DNA of 64,000 nucleotides. Source: an uncultured Bacillaceae bacterium (GTDB lineage Bacteria > Bacillota > Bacilli > Bacillales > Caldibacillaceae). The notes beneath the pieces were generated by a model. It was not told the origin of the DNA. It did no database searches and saw only the letters and a program-made list of their open reading frames with translations. Both the position numbers and the translations under genes were made by a program. The stretch lies in assembly GCA_937934645.1 (NCBI GenBank), contig CALGYZ010000047.1, positions 41,758-105,757 on the forward strand, written 5' to 3'. Shown here in pieces: positions 49,783-57,474 of the stretch. The first letter of the stretch is position 1. The number at the start of each line of letters is the position of its first letter.

Positions 49783-50610
49783 TTGTTCAGGGGATTTTAC
49801 ACTGCTGCATCGGGCATGTTGTCCCAACAGAGGCGGGCGGAGATTTTGACAAATAACCTGGCTAACGTGAACACTCCCGGTTATAAAGCAGACCAATTGT
49901 CTTTACGGGCGTTTCCGGAAATGCTCATCAGTCGGATCCACAGCGGAACGACGAAGAAATCCGGCGGTAAACGAATGATGTTTCCGGTCGGAACGGTGAA
50001 CACCGGTGTATATGTGCAGGATGCAACGCCGGACTTCCGCCAGGGGGACTTAAGAAAAACAGAATTGCCGACGGATTTCGCTCTGCAAAATATTGCCATG
50101 CCGGCCAACGAAGAAGGTATATCCGGTACGGTGTTTTTTATCCTCCAAAATCCCGGCGGTGGTGTGCAATATACGCGGAACGGCAATTTCACGCTGGACA
50201 GCCGGGGTTTTTTAACAACGGCCACAGGATATTATGTGCTTGACATTAACGGTAACCCGGTCCAATTGGAAAATGACGGATTCAGGCTGACTGAAGACGG
50301 TTATATTGAACAGAACGGTGCAGTTGTCGCTCGGTTGGGGATCGCATTCAGCGAAAACCCGAATTTGTTAAGAAAAACCGGTGCAGGATTGTACGAACCG
50401 GAAGAAGGAGAGCTGCCTTCCGCCTATGATGCCGGTCCTGAATTAGCTTTTGCACTAAAACAGGGATATGTGGAACGCTCCAACGTTGATGCAGCCCGGA
50501 CAATGACGGAGCTTCTGGCGGCATACCGCTCCTTTGAAGCAAACCAGAAAGTACTTCAGGCCTATGACCGGAGCATGGATAAAGCAGTCAACGAAATCGG
50601 AAAAGTGTAA
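49783..50610 (+). CDS. flhO: Flagellar basal-body rod protein FlhO (FlgF/FlgG family)
   Basis: A 275-residue rod/hook-family protein. The N-terminal flg_bb_rod motif is MFRGFYTAASGMLSQQRRAEILTNNLANVNTPGYK-type and the C-terminus has the matching helix (NVDAARTMTELLAAYRSFEANQKVLQAYD-type). It is a distal rod component exported by the flagellar type III system. TTG 49783 follows AAAGGAG. FlhP follows directly. Together with the chemoreceptor at 23.9 kb this indicates a motile organism. Confidence 0.95.
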   Translation: MFRGFYTAASGMLSQQRRAEILTNNLANVNTPGYKADQLSLRAFPEMLISRIHSGTTKKSGGKRMMFPVGTVNTGVYVQDATPDFRQGDLRKTELPTDFALQNIAMPANEEGISGTVFFILQNPGGGVQYTRNGNFTLDSRGFLTTATGYYVLDINGNPVQLENDGFRLTEDGYIEQNGAVVARLGIAFSENPNLLRKTGAGLYEPEEGELPSAYDAGPELAFALKQGYVERSNVDAARTMTELLAAYRSFEANQKVLQAYDRSMDKAVNEIGKV

Positions 50611-50629
50611 GGAAAGCGGGGTGCACAGA

Positions 50630-51460
50630 TTGAGCCGGATTGCATATATTGCGGCCAATACGATGAACGAACTGCAGAAACAAATGGACACGATCAGTCA
50701 TAATATTGCCAATGCCCAAACGGCAGGTTACAAAAAACAAAAGACATCTTTTAATGATCTTTTGTATCAGCAGTACCATAACCAGCCGAGGACGGAAACA
50801 GCAGCCGGACGTCTGACATCTCCGGGGGTCCGGATTGGTTCGGGCGCTTACGTATCCCAAATCCAAACGGTTTTTACGCAAGGTCCGCTCAAGCAAACAG
50901 GTCGGCCGCTTGATTTTGCCCTGACCCGTCCGAAACAATTTTTTAAAATTTTTAATCCGGAAAGAAATGAGATTCAATATACGCGGAACGGGGCATTTTA
51001 TTTTACGCCTGCCGGGGAAAATGAAGTCGCGCTTGTGACTAGCGAAGGATACCCTGTTCTTGATGAAAATAATAACCCGGTTGTGGTGGAACGGGGTTAC
51101 AACCAATTGACGGTAAGGGATAATGGAACTGTATTTTTTTTCGACGGGGACGGCAATGAACAAGTTTTTAATTTCGGGATCGTGTATATCAACAATCCGC
51201 AGGCTATGGAACGGGCCGGGGAAAATATATTCAGGATCCCGGATGAGACAGCCGGAGACGCCGGTTTGATTCTGACCGATCTGACAGGCGGAGACCGGGC
51301 GGAAATCGGCTTGCAAAACGGAGCACTGGAACAATCTAATGTGGATATCGGAGAAGAGCTGACAGATTTAATCCAAACCCAAAGGGCATACCAGTTCCAG
51401 GCACGTGCCATTTCCATTGCGGATCAAATGCAAGGATTAATTAACGGAATCCGCCGTTGA
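50630..51460 (+). CDS. flhP: Flagellar hook-basal body protein FlhP (FlgG family)
   Basis: About 276 residues with the rod-protein N-terminal motif (AANTMNELQKQMDTISHNIANAQTAGYKK) and C-terminal ALEQSNVDIGEELTDLIQTQRAYQFQAR-type helix. TTG 50630 is chosen since GCGGGG stands at good spacing; a GTG three codons earlier is nearly as likely. It pairs with FlhO to build the distal rod. Its stop overlaps a longer version of the next ORF. Confidence 0.94.
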   Translation: MSRIAYIAANTMNELQKQMDTISHNIANAQTAGYKKQKTSFNDLLYQQYHNQPRTETAAGRLTSPGVRIGSGAYVSQIQTVFTQGPLKQTGRPLDFALTRPKQFFKIFNPERNEIQYTRNGAFYFTPAGENEVALVTSEGYPVLDENNNPVVVERGYNQLTVRDNGTVFFFDGDGNEQVFNFGIVYINNPQAMERAGENIFRIPDETAGDAGLILTDLTGGDRAEIGLQNGALEQSNVDIGEELTDLIQTQRAYQFQARAISIADQMQGLINGIRR

Positions 51461-51504
51461 TTGGATTCTGGAAACATGGAAAAAATATAAGGAGTCGGAA
51501 AGCC

Positions 51505-51750
51505 GTGGAGACATCCGGAGGACAAATTGACGGAAAGCGGAAAGCCGGGCGGACGGAAAAAACGGGAAAACTCCGCATCCGGCATCTTCCAAGAGGTTTT
51601 TGCTTTGCCGGTGCCATTATGCTCATTATTCTCTTTTTCTTCACCGGTGCGATGATCGGCTATGGTGTAATCGGAGACGGGAATCCGTTTGATGTATTTA
51701 AACTATCCACATGGCGTCACATTTATGATATTGTCAACAAAGGGACGTAA
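51505..51750 (+). CDS. EpuA-like small membrane protein (annotated as RNA polymerase subunit beta-like)
   Basis: An 81-residue protein: basic cytoplasmic N-terminus, one membrane helix (about 37-55, AGAIMLIILFFFTGAMIGY) and the conserved ending VIGDGNPFDVFKLSTWRHIYDIVNKGT. This ending marks the EpuA family, often labelled as DNA-directed RNA polymerase subunit beta although that function is not shown. GTG 51505 follows AAGGAG; a longer form from TTG 51457 overlaps flhP. Confidence 0.78.
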   Translation: METSGGQIDGKRKAGRTEKTGKLRIRHLPRGFCFAGAIMLIILFFFTGAMIGYGVIGDGNPFDVFKLSTWRHIYDIVNKGT

Positions 51751-51780
51751 AGATTTTGAACGGGAAAGAGGTGCGGTCAT

Positions 51781-52203
51781 ATGATCGATATTAATGAAAT
51801 TAAAAACATCATTCCCCACCGTTATCCGTTTTTATTAATCGACCAAGTTGTTGAGCTGGAAGAAGAAAAACGGGCGGTCGGGATTAAAAATGTAACATTC
51901 AACGAACCGTTTTTCCAGGGCCATTTTCCAGAATATCCGGTTATGCCCGGTGTATTAATTGTTGAAGCCCTGGCTCAGGTTGGAGCGGTCGCAATGTTAA
52001 AAAAGGAAGAAAATAAAGGAAAACTGGCGTTGTTTGCAGGAATTGACAAATGCCGGTTTAAAAGACAGGTAAAACCGGGGGATCAATTGCGTCTGGAAGT
52101 CGAAATTCTCCGCCTCCGGGGTCCCGTCGGGAAAGGAAAAGGAGCCGCAACCGTTAACGGTGAAATCGCCTGTGAAGCGGAACTCATGTTTGCTATTCAG
52201 TAA
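51781..52203 (+). CDS. fabZ: 3-hydroxyacyl-ACP dehydratase FabZ
   Basis: A 140-residue hot-dog-fold enzyme with HRYPFLLIDQVVEL, the catalytic His and Glu in FQGHFPEYPVMPGVLIVEALAQ-type sequence and FAGIDKCRFKRQVKPGD. It dehydrates 3-hydroxyacyl-ACP in type II fatty acid synthesis. ATG 51781 follows AAAGAGGTG. In B. subtilis the orthologue is ywpB, also after flhP. Confidence 0.97.
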   Translation: MIDINEIKNIIPHRYPFLLIDQVVELEEEKRAVGIKNVTFNEPFFQGHFPEYPVMPGVLIVEALAQVGAVAMLKKEENKGKLALFAGIDKCRFKRQVKPGDQLRLEVEILRLRGPVGKGKGAATVNGEIACEAELMFAIQ

Positions 52204-52219
52204 TTTTGTACATACGGAA

Positions 52220-52266
52220 ACGAAGCAACTTTCCACGTTTAAATGGAAGTTGCTTCGTTTTTTTTG
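52220..52266 (+). terminator. Terminator after fabZ
   Basis: CGAAGCAACTT and AAGTTGCTTCG with CCA/TGG continuing inside, followed by eight T. Confidence 0.9.
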
Positions 52267-52359
52267 ACTGATTGTATTTTTTCAGATGTTTTGGGGAAAT
52301 ATAACAAAGGACCCTCGATAGGTCAAAAATTTCCATCTTCAGAAAGGAGTCAGAAACTT

Positions 52360-52638
52360 ATGGACCGCTTAATTAAATTGCTCGGCAGCACATTGCTCGC
52401 ATCTGTTCTGCTTGTCGGCTGTGCAGCCAATGATAATGATCCCCCTCCGCCGGATGATGATGTCAATGAAGATGTCCGGAATGATAACGATGTCGATGAC
52501 AATATCCGGGATGACGATGACGGCATTATTGACAATGATAATGCCGATAATGACGGTGTATTAAACGATAATGGCGACAGGGAAGATGTAATTGAAGACG
52601 CTGAAGATATGATGGATGAAGACAGAAAGGATGATTAA
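52360..52638 (+). CDS. Small acidic lipoprotein
   Basis: A 92-residue protein with a lipoprotein signal and lipobox (LLASVLLVGC, Cys near residue 22). The mature part is made almost wholly of Asp, Asn, Glu and Gly (PPPPDDDVNEDVRNDND and repeats). It should be acylated and anchored outside the membrane. The chain is highly acidic and probably disordered, so calcium or other cation binding or a wall-spacing role is possible, but this is inference. ATG 52360 follows AGAAAGGAGTC. Terminators lie on both sides. Confidence 0.8.
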   Translation: MDRLIKLLGSTLLASVLLVGCAANDNDPPPPDDDVNEDVRNDNDVDDNIRDDDDGIIDNDNADNDGVLNDNGDREDVIEDAEDMMDEDRKDD

Positions 52639-52640
52639 GG

Positions 52641-52672
52641 AAAACAGGGGTTGTTGTCGCCCCTGTTTTTCA
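52641..52672. terminator. Terminator between the lipoprotein gene and ywpF
   Basis: AAACAGGGG and CCCCTGTTT with a short loop, T run on the plus strand and A run on the other. Confidence 0.85.
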
Positions 52673-53113
52673 TTTATTTGTTTTCATTTTTTGCTTCTTG
52701 ATCATTGATTTTTTATCCTTCATTTTTTCCTGGAAGGCAACAAGCAACTCCCTACCGGACAGTCCGGTATCCATCAGGGATTCGAGGACCTGCTCGGCAT
52801 ATCCCGGTGTCCGGACCAATGTGCCTTCAAACAAAATACTGGCGTTGGCGCCGATTTTTTCCTTCGCATGCAGCTTTACATGAAAAGGGGCTGGATCGTT
52901 GTCTTTTTTCGTAATAATGACGTGAACCAGAAGTGAATGTCCTTTTTCATAACCGTCAAAAAGAGAAAGATGTTTCCCGTCGATAAAAATTTCAATCACC
53001 CATGTGTTTTCCTCATTTTCCTTATTGATAATCAGCGCATCAATTAACGGTACTTGTACAAGTTTCCCTTTTTTGTCTGTAAAATAAAACGCCACAAGCT
53101 TAAATGTTTTCAC
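52670..53113 (-). CDS. ywpF: YwpF-like protein
   Basis: A 147-residue protein on the minus strand (MKTFKLVAFYFTDKKGKLVQVPLID...). It is a beta-rich sequence with a very basic C-terminus (KMKDKKSMIKKQKMKTNK). The pattern and place between fabZ and ssb match YwpF, whose function is unknown. The start is either GTG 53113 or the ATG directly before it at 53116; GGGAGGGG spacing favours the GTG. Confidence 0.75.
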   Translation of the reverse strand: MKTFKLVAFYFTDKKGKLVQVPLIDALIINKENEENTWVIEIFIDGKHLSLFDGYEKGHSLLVHVIITKKDNDPAPFHVKLHAKEKIGANASILFEGTLVRTPGYAEQVLESLMDTGLSGRELLVAFQEKMKDKKSMIKKQKMKTNK

Positions 53114-53195
53114 CATACCCCTCCCAATGCACCGGTTCATTTGCCTTTACTTTAACACATGCCCGTTTTTCTGTCGTTAGGAAAAATATAAGTAA

Positions 53196-53232
53196 AAATT
53201 TTAGTAAAAATAAGCACGAAATTTTAGTAAAA
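53196..53232. repeat. Two 14-bp direct repeats upstream of ssb
   Basis: AAATTTTAGTAAAA at 53196-53209 and again at 53219-53232, a 23-base period (about two helix turns). Each contains TTTTAGTAAAA. This could be a tandem operator for ywpF or ssb. Confidence 0.55.
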
Positions 53233-53388
53233 CTAATCCAAAAGAACCATGCAAAAAATTGCAGGAAAACAGCTGAAAAACAAGGGATCACCGCCGGAAA
53301 ATGGTGAAAAACGCCGGGAGAGGCAAAAATTCGCTTGTAAATCCGGTAAAATTTTGGGAAAAATCGTTTGTTTTTTAAATTTAGAAAT

Positions 53389-53417
53389 TTTACATACAGG
53401 ACTGAATGTCCTATGAT
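53389..53417 (+). promoter_or_regulatory. ssb promoter with spacer inverted repeat
   Basis: TTTACA (53389-53394), exactly 17 bases, TATGAT (53412-53417). AGGAC (53398-53402) and GTCCT (53408-53412) form an inverted repeat inside the spacer. Confidence 0.65.
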
Positions 53418-53446
53418 AAAAGTGCCGGACGGAAAGGAGGGATGGG

Positions 53447-53822
53447 TTGAACAACCGGGTAACATTGGCAGGTCGGCTGACAAAAGGTCCCAAGCTAAAA
53501 TGGACACGGGAGGTAAACGCGGTTACGGATGTAACCCTTGCAGTCAGCCGGAAAGGGATGTCTGTCAATGTACGGGGGAAACAGATTTTATCGCTTGCAG
53601 ATTTTGGGGCATGCAGCGGAGGATGTATTCCAATATTGCCGGAAAGGATCCGTGATCGTAATCACCGGCAAAATCTGCACGGGGCATCATGTAAATAATG
53701 AAGGCAATAATGTTGATCCCGCTGCAGTTATTGCAGAACGGGTCTACTTTCTGGACAGGAAACGGGCTCCCGAAATCGAACCGGCTGCAAATATTCCTGA
53801 ATCCTCAGGCAGGCTGAAATGA
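53447..53822 (+). pseudogene. ssbB: Single-stranded DNA-binding protein (SsbB type), reading frame broken twice
   Basis: TTG 53447 after AAAGGAGG opens an OB-fold SSB start (NNRVTLAGRLTKGPKLKWTR, then VTDVTLAVSRKG). The match then moves to the -1 frame (ETDFIACRFWG, from about 53580) and again to the -1 frame (HAAEDVFQYCRKGSVIVITGKI, from about 53613), finishing at TGA 53820 after AVIAERVYFLD. Each jump lies at a G run (GGGGGAAA near 53575; TTTTGGGG near 53605), as if one G were missing. The joined product would be about 125 residues, near B. subtilis SsbB (113). Either an inactivated competence SSB or homopolymer sequencing errors. The promoter and ribosome site are intact. Confidence 0.8.
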
Positions 53823-53880
53823 GGCAACCGTTTGTTAAAAGCAAAGCATGTTCCAATCACCCCTCACAGGAGGTGGGGCT

Positions 53881-54078
53881 GTGCAATCACGGTTTGACAA
53901 ACAATTCCGGATGGAGGAGATGTTACAACTGTTAATCCGGATCTTAGGAAAATCCAATGAAAAAATTTCCGAGCTGGAACAAAGACAGAAACAATTGGAA
54001 ACAGAAATTTGGAATTTGAGAAGCGGAATAAAGCAAAGGGAACACAGATTCATTCAGGGAAAACCGTTTTCAGGTTGA
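53881..54078 (+). CDS. Small coiled-coil protein, possibly frameshifted
   Basis: A 65-residue ORF from GTG 53881 with AGGAGGTGG well placed. It is helical and charged (MEEMLQLLIRILGKSNEKISELEQ), a likely coiled coil. From about 54029 the +1 frame is open and coding-like for 70 codons to TAA 54239 (through MLTGKDKPVKGNAFIKRG and GIEDEVQE). The true product may therefore be about 119 residues split by a one-base change, near the size of YwpG, which lies in this neighbourhood in B. subtilis. No family match is certain. Confidence 0.55.
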   Translation: MQSRFDKQFRMEEMLQLLIRILGKSNEKISELEQRQKQLETEIWNLRSGIKQREHRFIQGKPFSG

Positions 54079-54450
54079 ACCAATCGGGATGCTGACGGGC
54101 AAAGACAAACCCGTGAAAGGAAATGCTTTTATAAAGCGTGGAATGCGTAAAACGCAGGGGGAATTCACAAGCTTTTTCAGAATTTGCGATGGATACAGGG
54201 GAAACGCAATGAACGGGATTGAGGATGAAGTGCAAGAGTAAATGGGATTGTCAAGGCATGTGAGGACAGCAGGGGGAAAAGACTTTCCGGTATTGGAAAA
54301 GTATTCCCCCCTTGCTATAACAGGTAAGGCGTCAGAGATCAAAAAAAGCTCCTACATCAATCCACATTGATAAGCCTCTTACATATACTCCTTCCAACAA
54401 CCGGCTGCATGAGCCGGGTTTTTTTATGCCTGCTTGTACGGCCGAAAGGA
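54079..54450. other. Region between the coiled-coil ORF and the SNF2 gene
   Basis: The first 160 bases may be a frameshifted continuation of the preceding ORF. GGGGGAA (54272-54278) and TTCCCCC (54304-54310) form a hairpin with CTTTCC/GGAAAAG nested inside, without a U run. CCGGCT/AGCCGG (54401-54417) followed by TTTTTTT is a plus-strand terminator. Confidence 0.55.
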
Positions 54451-54485
54451 AACAAAGAAGCCATCCAAAGATGGCTTCTTTGTTG
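54451..54485 (-). terminator. Terminator of the SNF2 helicase operon
   Basis: AACAAAGAAGCCATC and GATGGCTTCTTTGTT form a 15-bp stem with a 4-base loop, directly after the minus-strand gene. Confidence 0.9.
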
Positions 54486-54486
54486 T

Positions 54487-57474
54487 TTAATCCAACTTTA
54501 ATATATTGTACAGTTCATCATCGGACAGATCGGCAATCCATTGGTCGCTTTGGAGGATTTCATCATTCAGCGACTGTTTTTGTTCAAGCATGGCATCAAT
54601 TTTCTCTTCCAGTGTTCCGGTGGTAATAAATTTATGTACATGGACAAATTTTTTCTGGCCGATCCGGTATACCCGGTCCGTTGCCTGGTTTTCGACGGCG
54701 GGGTTCCACCAGCGGTCATAATGGATGACGTGGTTCGCCCGGGTCAAATTCAATCCGGTACCGCCGGCTTTTAAGGACAACAGCAGAACCGGGAACTCTC
54801 CGTTTTGAAATTCCCGGATCAGGCGGTCCCGCTGTTCTTTCGTCGTCGATCCCCGGAGAAACGGTACCCGGATCTCGTAACGGTCTTCCAGAACAGATTG
54901 AATCATTTCTCCCATTCCGATGTATTGGGTGAAGATCAATCCGCTTTCTCCGTTATCAACGATGTTATCGAATATTGCGGTTAATTTCTTCATTTTCTCC
55001 GAACGCCGGATGATGTCTGCCGCATCCAAGTTTGTTTCTTTTAAATAAAGCGCCGGATGATTGCACAGTTGCTTTAACATGCCGAGAAGTTTTAATACTA
55101 AACCTCTCCGCTTCATACCCTCAAGTTCCGGCAGAAGGTAAAAAGTTTCGTTGATCAACTGTTCGTATAAACCGGCCTGCTCCACTGTCAGCGGACAGTA
55201 CTCCTTTTGTTCAATTTTATCCGGCAGGTTTAATTGGACTTCTTCGTCCTTTTTTGTCCGCCGCAGTAAAAACGGCCGGATTAATGTTTGCAACTCGCGT
55301 ATTTTTTCCCGATCCCGTTCCCGTTCAATCGGCTGGACAAACCGTTCGCGGAAACGGGCCAGACTGCCCAAATATCCTTTATTGATAAAATCGAAAATCG
55401 ACCAGAGCTCGGTCAGGCGGTTTTCCATCGGGGTCCCGGTCAGAGCGATATGGTGGCCGCCTTTTAACTTCCGTATGGCGCGGGATTGTTTTGTCGCGGC
55501 ATTTTTTATGTTTTGCGCTTCATCCAGCACAATCGTTCCCCACCGGACTGCGGATAATTCCGCAAAATCGAGATGGGACAGGCCGTACGTCGTTAATACA
55601 ACATCCGCGGAACCGGCCTCTTCCTTGTTTCCAGGCTGGAAGCGCTGGGTAAACTTTTCCCCTTTTTCCCGGTTCGGACCGTAATGCAAATAAACATCCA
55701 GATTGGGTGCAAACCGCCCGAGCTCCTTTTGCCAGTTGCCGAGGACCGATGTAGGGCAGATGATTAATGCAGGACCGGCATCCGGATGCTTTTCTTGAAC
55801 TTTAAGTAAATAAGCGATTACCTGGATTGTTTTCCCGAGTCCCATATCATCGGCCAGACATGCACCGAAACCGTAATGACGCAAGTAATACAGCCAGCTC
55901 ATCCCTTTTTTCTGATACGGCCGCAACGTTCCCTTGAACGTATCCGGCGTTTCGACTCCGGACAGGCCGGATAAATCTTTCAAGGAGCGGACAAACGTTT
56001 TCAAACGGGGATGCATCTCAATTTGAATCCGGGAAAAGATCCGTTCATTATCATCTTCTAAGGCCGGGCCGTTCTCCGGCTCTTTCTCCCCGTACAACAG
56101 CTGCTGCTCAATTAAATCCCGGACCCGCATGCCTTCTTTTTCCGCCCGGTCCATAATGGCTTTCATCTTTTTAATAAAGGCGGGATCAAGCTTTACCCAT
56201 TTTCCGGCGATTTGAATGAGCTTCCGGTTTTCCCCGGCGAGACGGCGGAATTCCTCTTCAGAAAGATCGATTCCGTTTACCGATACACGCCATTCAAAAT
56301 CAAGAAGGGCATTCAAACCGACAAAGGACGGTCCGCGGCCATCCGTTTTTACCTGCGCCTTTAACCGTATATTGGAGGAGTCTTTCAGTGCCTGCCACCA
56401 GGACGGGAGCAAAATTTCAACGCCGAGTGCAAGCAACTTTTCCCCTGAACCGGTCAGAAACTCCCAAGCCTCATCTTCCGTCAGCTCTTCTTTCAAAAGA
56501 ACAGGCGGATGTTCTTCCGTAACGTGCTCTGTCTGCTTTTCTTCTGTTTCGTTTTGGTACAGCCACGGAATAATCCGGCCGATCCGTTCCTGTTCGCGGA
56601 CAGTTTCCTTCAAATATGGTTTCCAGCGTTTTAACAGCCGTTTCCGGCCTCGTTTTTCCGGCGGAAGAGGAACAATTTTATCCGGATTTTTCACATCTTT
56701 TAAAAACGGGGTCAGCTGCCACATTTCACCGTCTTCATCCGGTTCTTTCAGCTGGAGGCCGAACGTAAACGGTATCTCTCGCGGCTGAAAACCGGCCCAC
56801 TCTAAAAAGCGCCGGCCGTGGAAAAAGGGGGAAAGATCCGTTCCTTTTTCCGCTGCTTCCCCGAGGACTTTCTTTTTTTTCAGCCAGCTTTCATACATCC
56901 GGGTATCGCGGGAAAGAAAGGCGTCCACACTCGCATGGAATAATGTTTCTGTAAAAGATTTCAGCGGCAGTGAATCCGCTTTGTCCGCATTCCCGTCCGC
57001 ACCGCCGTTTATAAATTCTTCCAGGGTCATACTCCAGAAATCTTGTTCGAACTCTTCCCAAATCCGTTGCGGGGGCAGCCAGCGGAAGTTCCCTGACTTC
57101 CATGTAGAGAAGTCAGGCTGGACGTTACCCTCCACAATCGCTTCGTAAATGACCGGAGAGACGGCGAATAAGACTTCCGAAAGCCCGTCAAATGTCCATT
57201 GGATAAACCCGTTAAACGGTTCGGTCCCGAAAAGCTCGACCGTTTCAAAAGCGTCCAGCAAAACCCCTTCCGCCTGCGGATCTTTCTGACCGGTAATGGA
57301 GGAAAGCGGAGCGGTTTTTATGTCGGTTCCGTAAAAACTGCTTTCGTGCCAGTGGAACAGATGAGGACACCAGCCGGAAAGGGGGACGGGTGTTCCTTCA
57401 CGCGTGGCATACAAATAAAAGGTGTGTTCGTCGGGTTGGAGTGTATGTATTTCAAAATGGTTAATCTTCCACAT
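54487..57474 (-). CDS. ywqA: SNF2-family DNA helicase/translocase (YwqA)
   Basis: A 995-residue protein. The N-terminal half (about 1-500) is specific to bacterial YwqA-type SNF2 proteins. The ATPase core follows with Walker A ADDMGLGKTIQ, the DEAQ box VLDEAQNIKN, ALTGTPMENRLTELWS (motif III) and motifs V-VI SLKAGGTGLNLTRANHV and DRVYRIGQKK. It translocates on duplex DNA or RNA-protein complexes using ATP; its role in Bacillus is not settled. The ATG at 57474 lies inside the 3' end of the next upstream gene (14-base overlap), so the two are translated together. Confidence 0.94.
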   Translation of the reverse strand: MWKINHFEIHTLQPDEHTFYLYATREGTPVPLSGWCPHLFHWHESSFYGTDIKTAPLSSITGQKDPQAEGVLLDAFETVELFGTEPFNGFIQWTFDGLSEVLFAVSPVIYEAIVEGNVQPDFSTWKSGNFRWLPPQRIWEEFEQDFWSMTLEEFINGGADGNADKADSLPLKSFTETLFHASVDAFLSRDTRMYESWLKKKKVLGEAAEKGTDLSPFFHGRRFLEWAGFQPREIPFTFGLQLKEPDEDGEMWQLTPFLKDVKNPDKIVPLPPEKRGRKRLLKRWKPYLKETVREQERIGRIIPWLYQNETEEKQTEHVTEEHPPVLLKEELTEDEAWEFLTGSGEKLLALGVEILLPSWWQALKDSSNIRLKAQVKTDGRGPSFVGLNALLDFEWRVSVNGIDLSEEEFRRLAGENRKLIQIAGKWVKLDPAFIKKMKAIMDRAEKEGMRVRDLIEQQLLYGEKEPENGPALEDDNERIFSRIQIEMHPRLKTFVRSLKDLSGLSGVETPDTFKGTLRPYQKKGMSWLYYLRHYGFGACLADDMGLGKTIQVIAYLLKVQEKHPDAGPALIICPTSVLGNWQKELGRFAPNLDVYLHYGPNREKGEKFTQRFQPGNKEEAGSADVVLTTYGLSHLDFAELSAVRWGTIVLDEAQNIKNAATKQSRAIRKLKGGHHIALTGTPMENRLTELWSIFDFINKGYLGSLARFRERFVQPIERERDREKIRELQTLIRPFLLRRTKKDEEVQLNLPDKIEQKEYCPLTVEQAGLYEQLINETFYLLPELEGMKRRGLVLKLLGMLKQLCNHPALYLKETNLDAADIIRRSEKMKKLTAIFDNIVDNGESGLIFTQYIGMGEMIQSVLEDRYEIRVPFLRGSTTKEQRDRLIREFQNGEFPVLLLSLKAGGTGLNLTRANHVIHYDRWWNPAVENQATDRVYRIGQKKFVHVHKFITTGTLEEKIDAMLEQKQSLNDEILQSDQWIADLSDDELYNILKLD

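Noticed and set aside
53560..53625. Programmed -1 frameshifting in ssb
   Set aside because: Two separate shifts within 40 bases at simple G runs without a slippery heptamer or downstream pseudoknot fit deletion or homopolymer error better.
54506..56788. Several long plus-strand ORFs opposite the SNF2 gene
   Set aside because: Arg/Ser-rich shadows of the real gene; no ribosome sites or family motifs.
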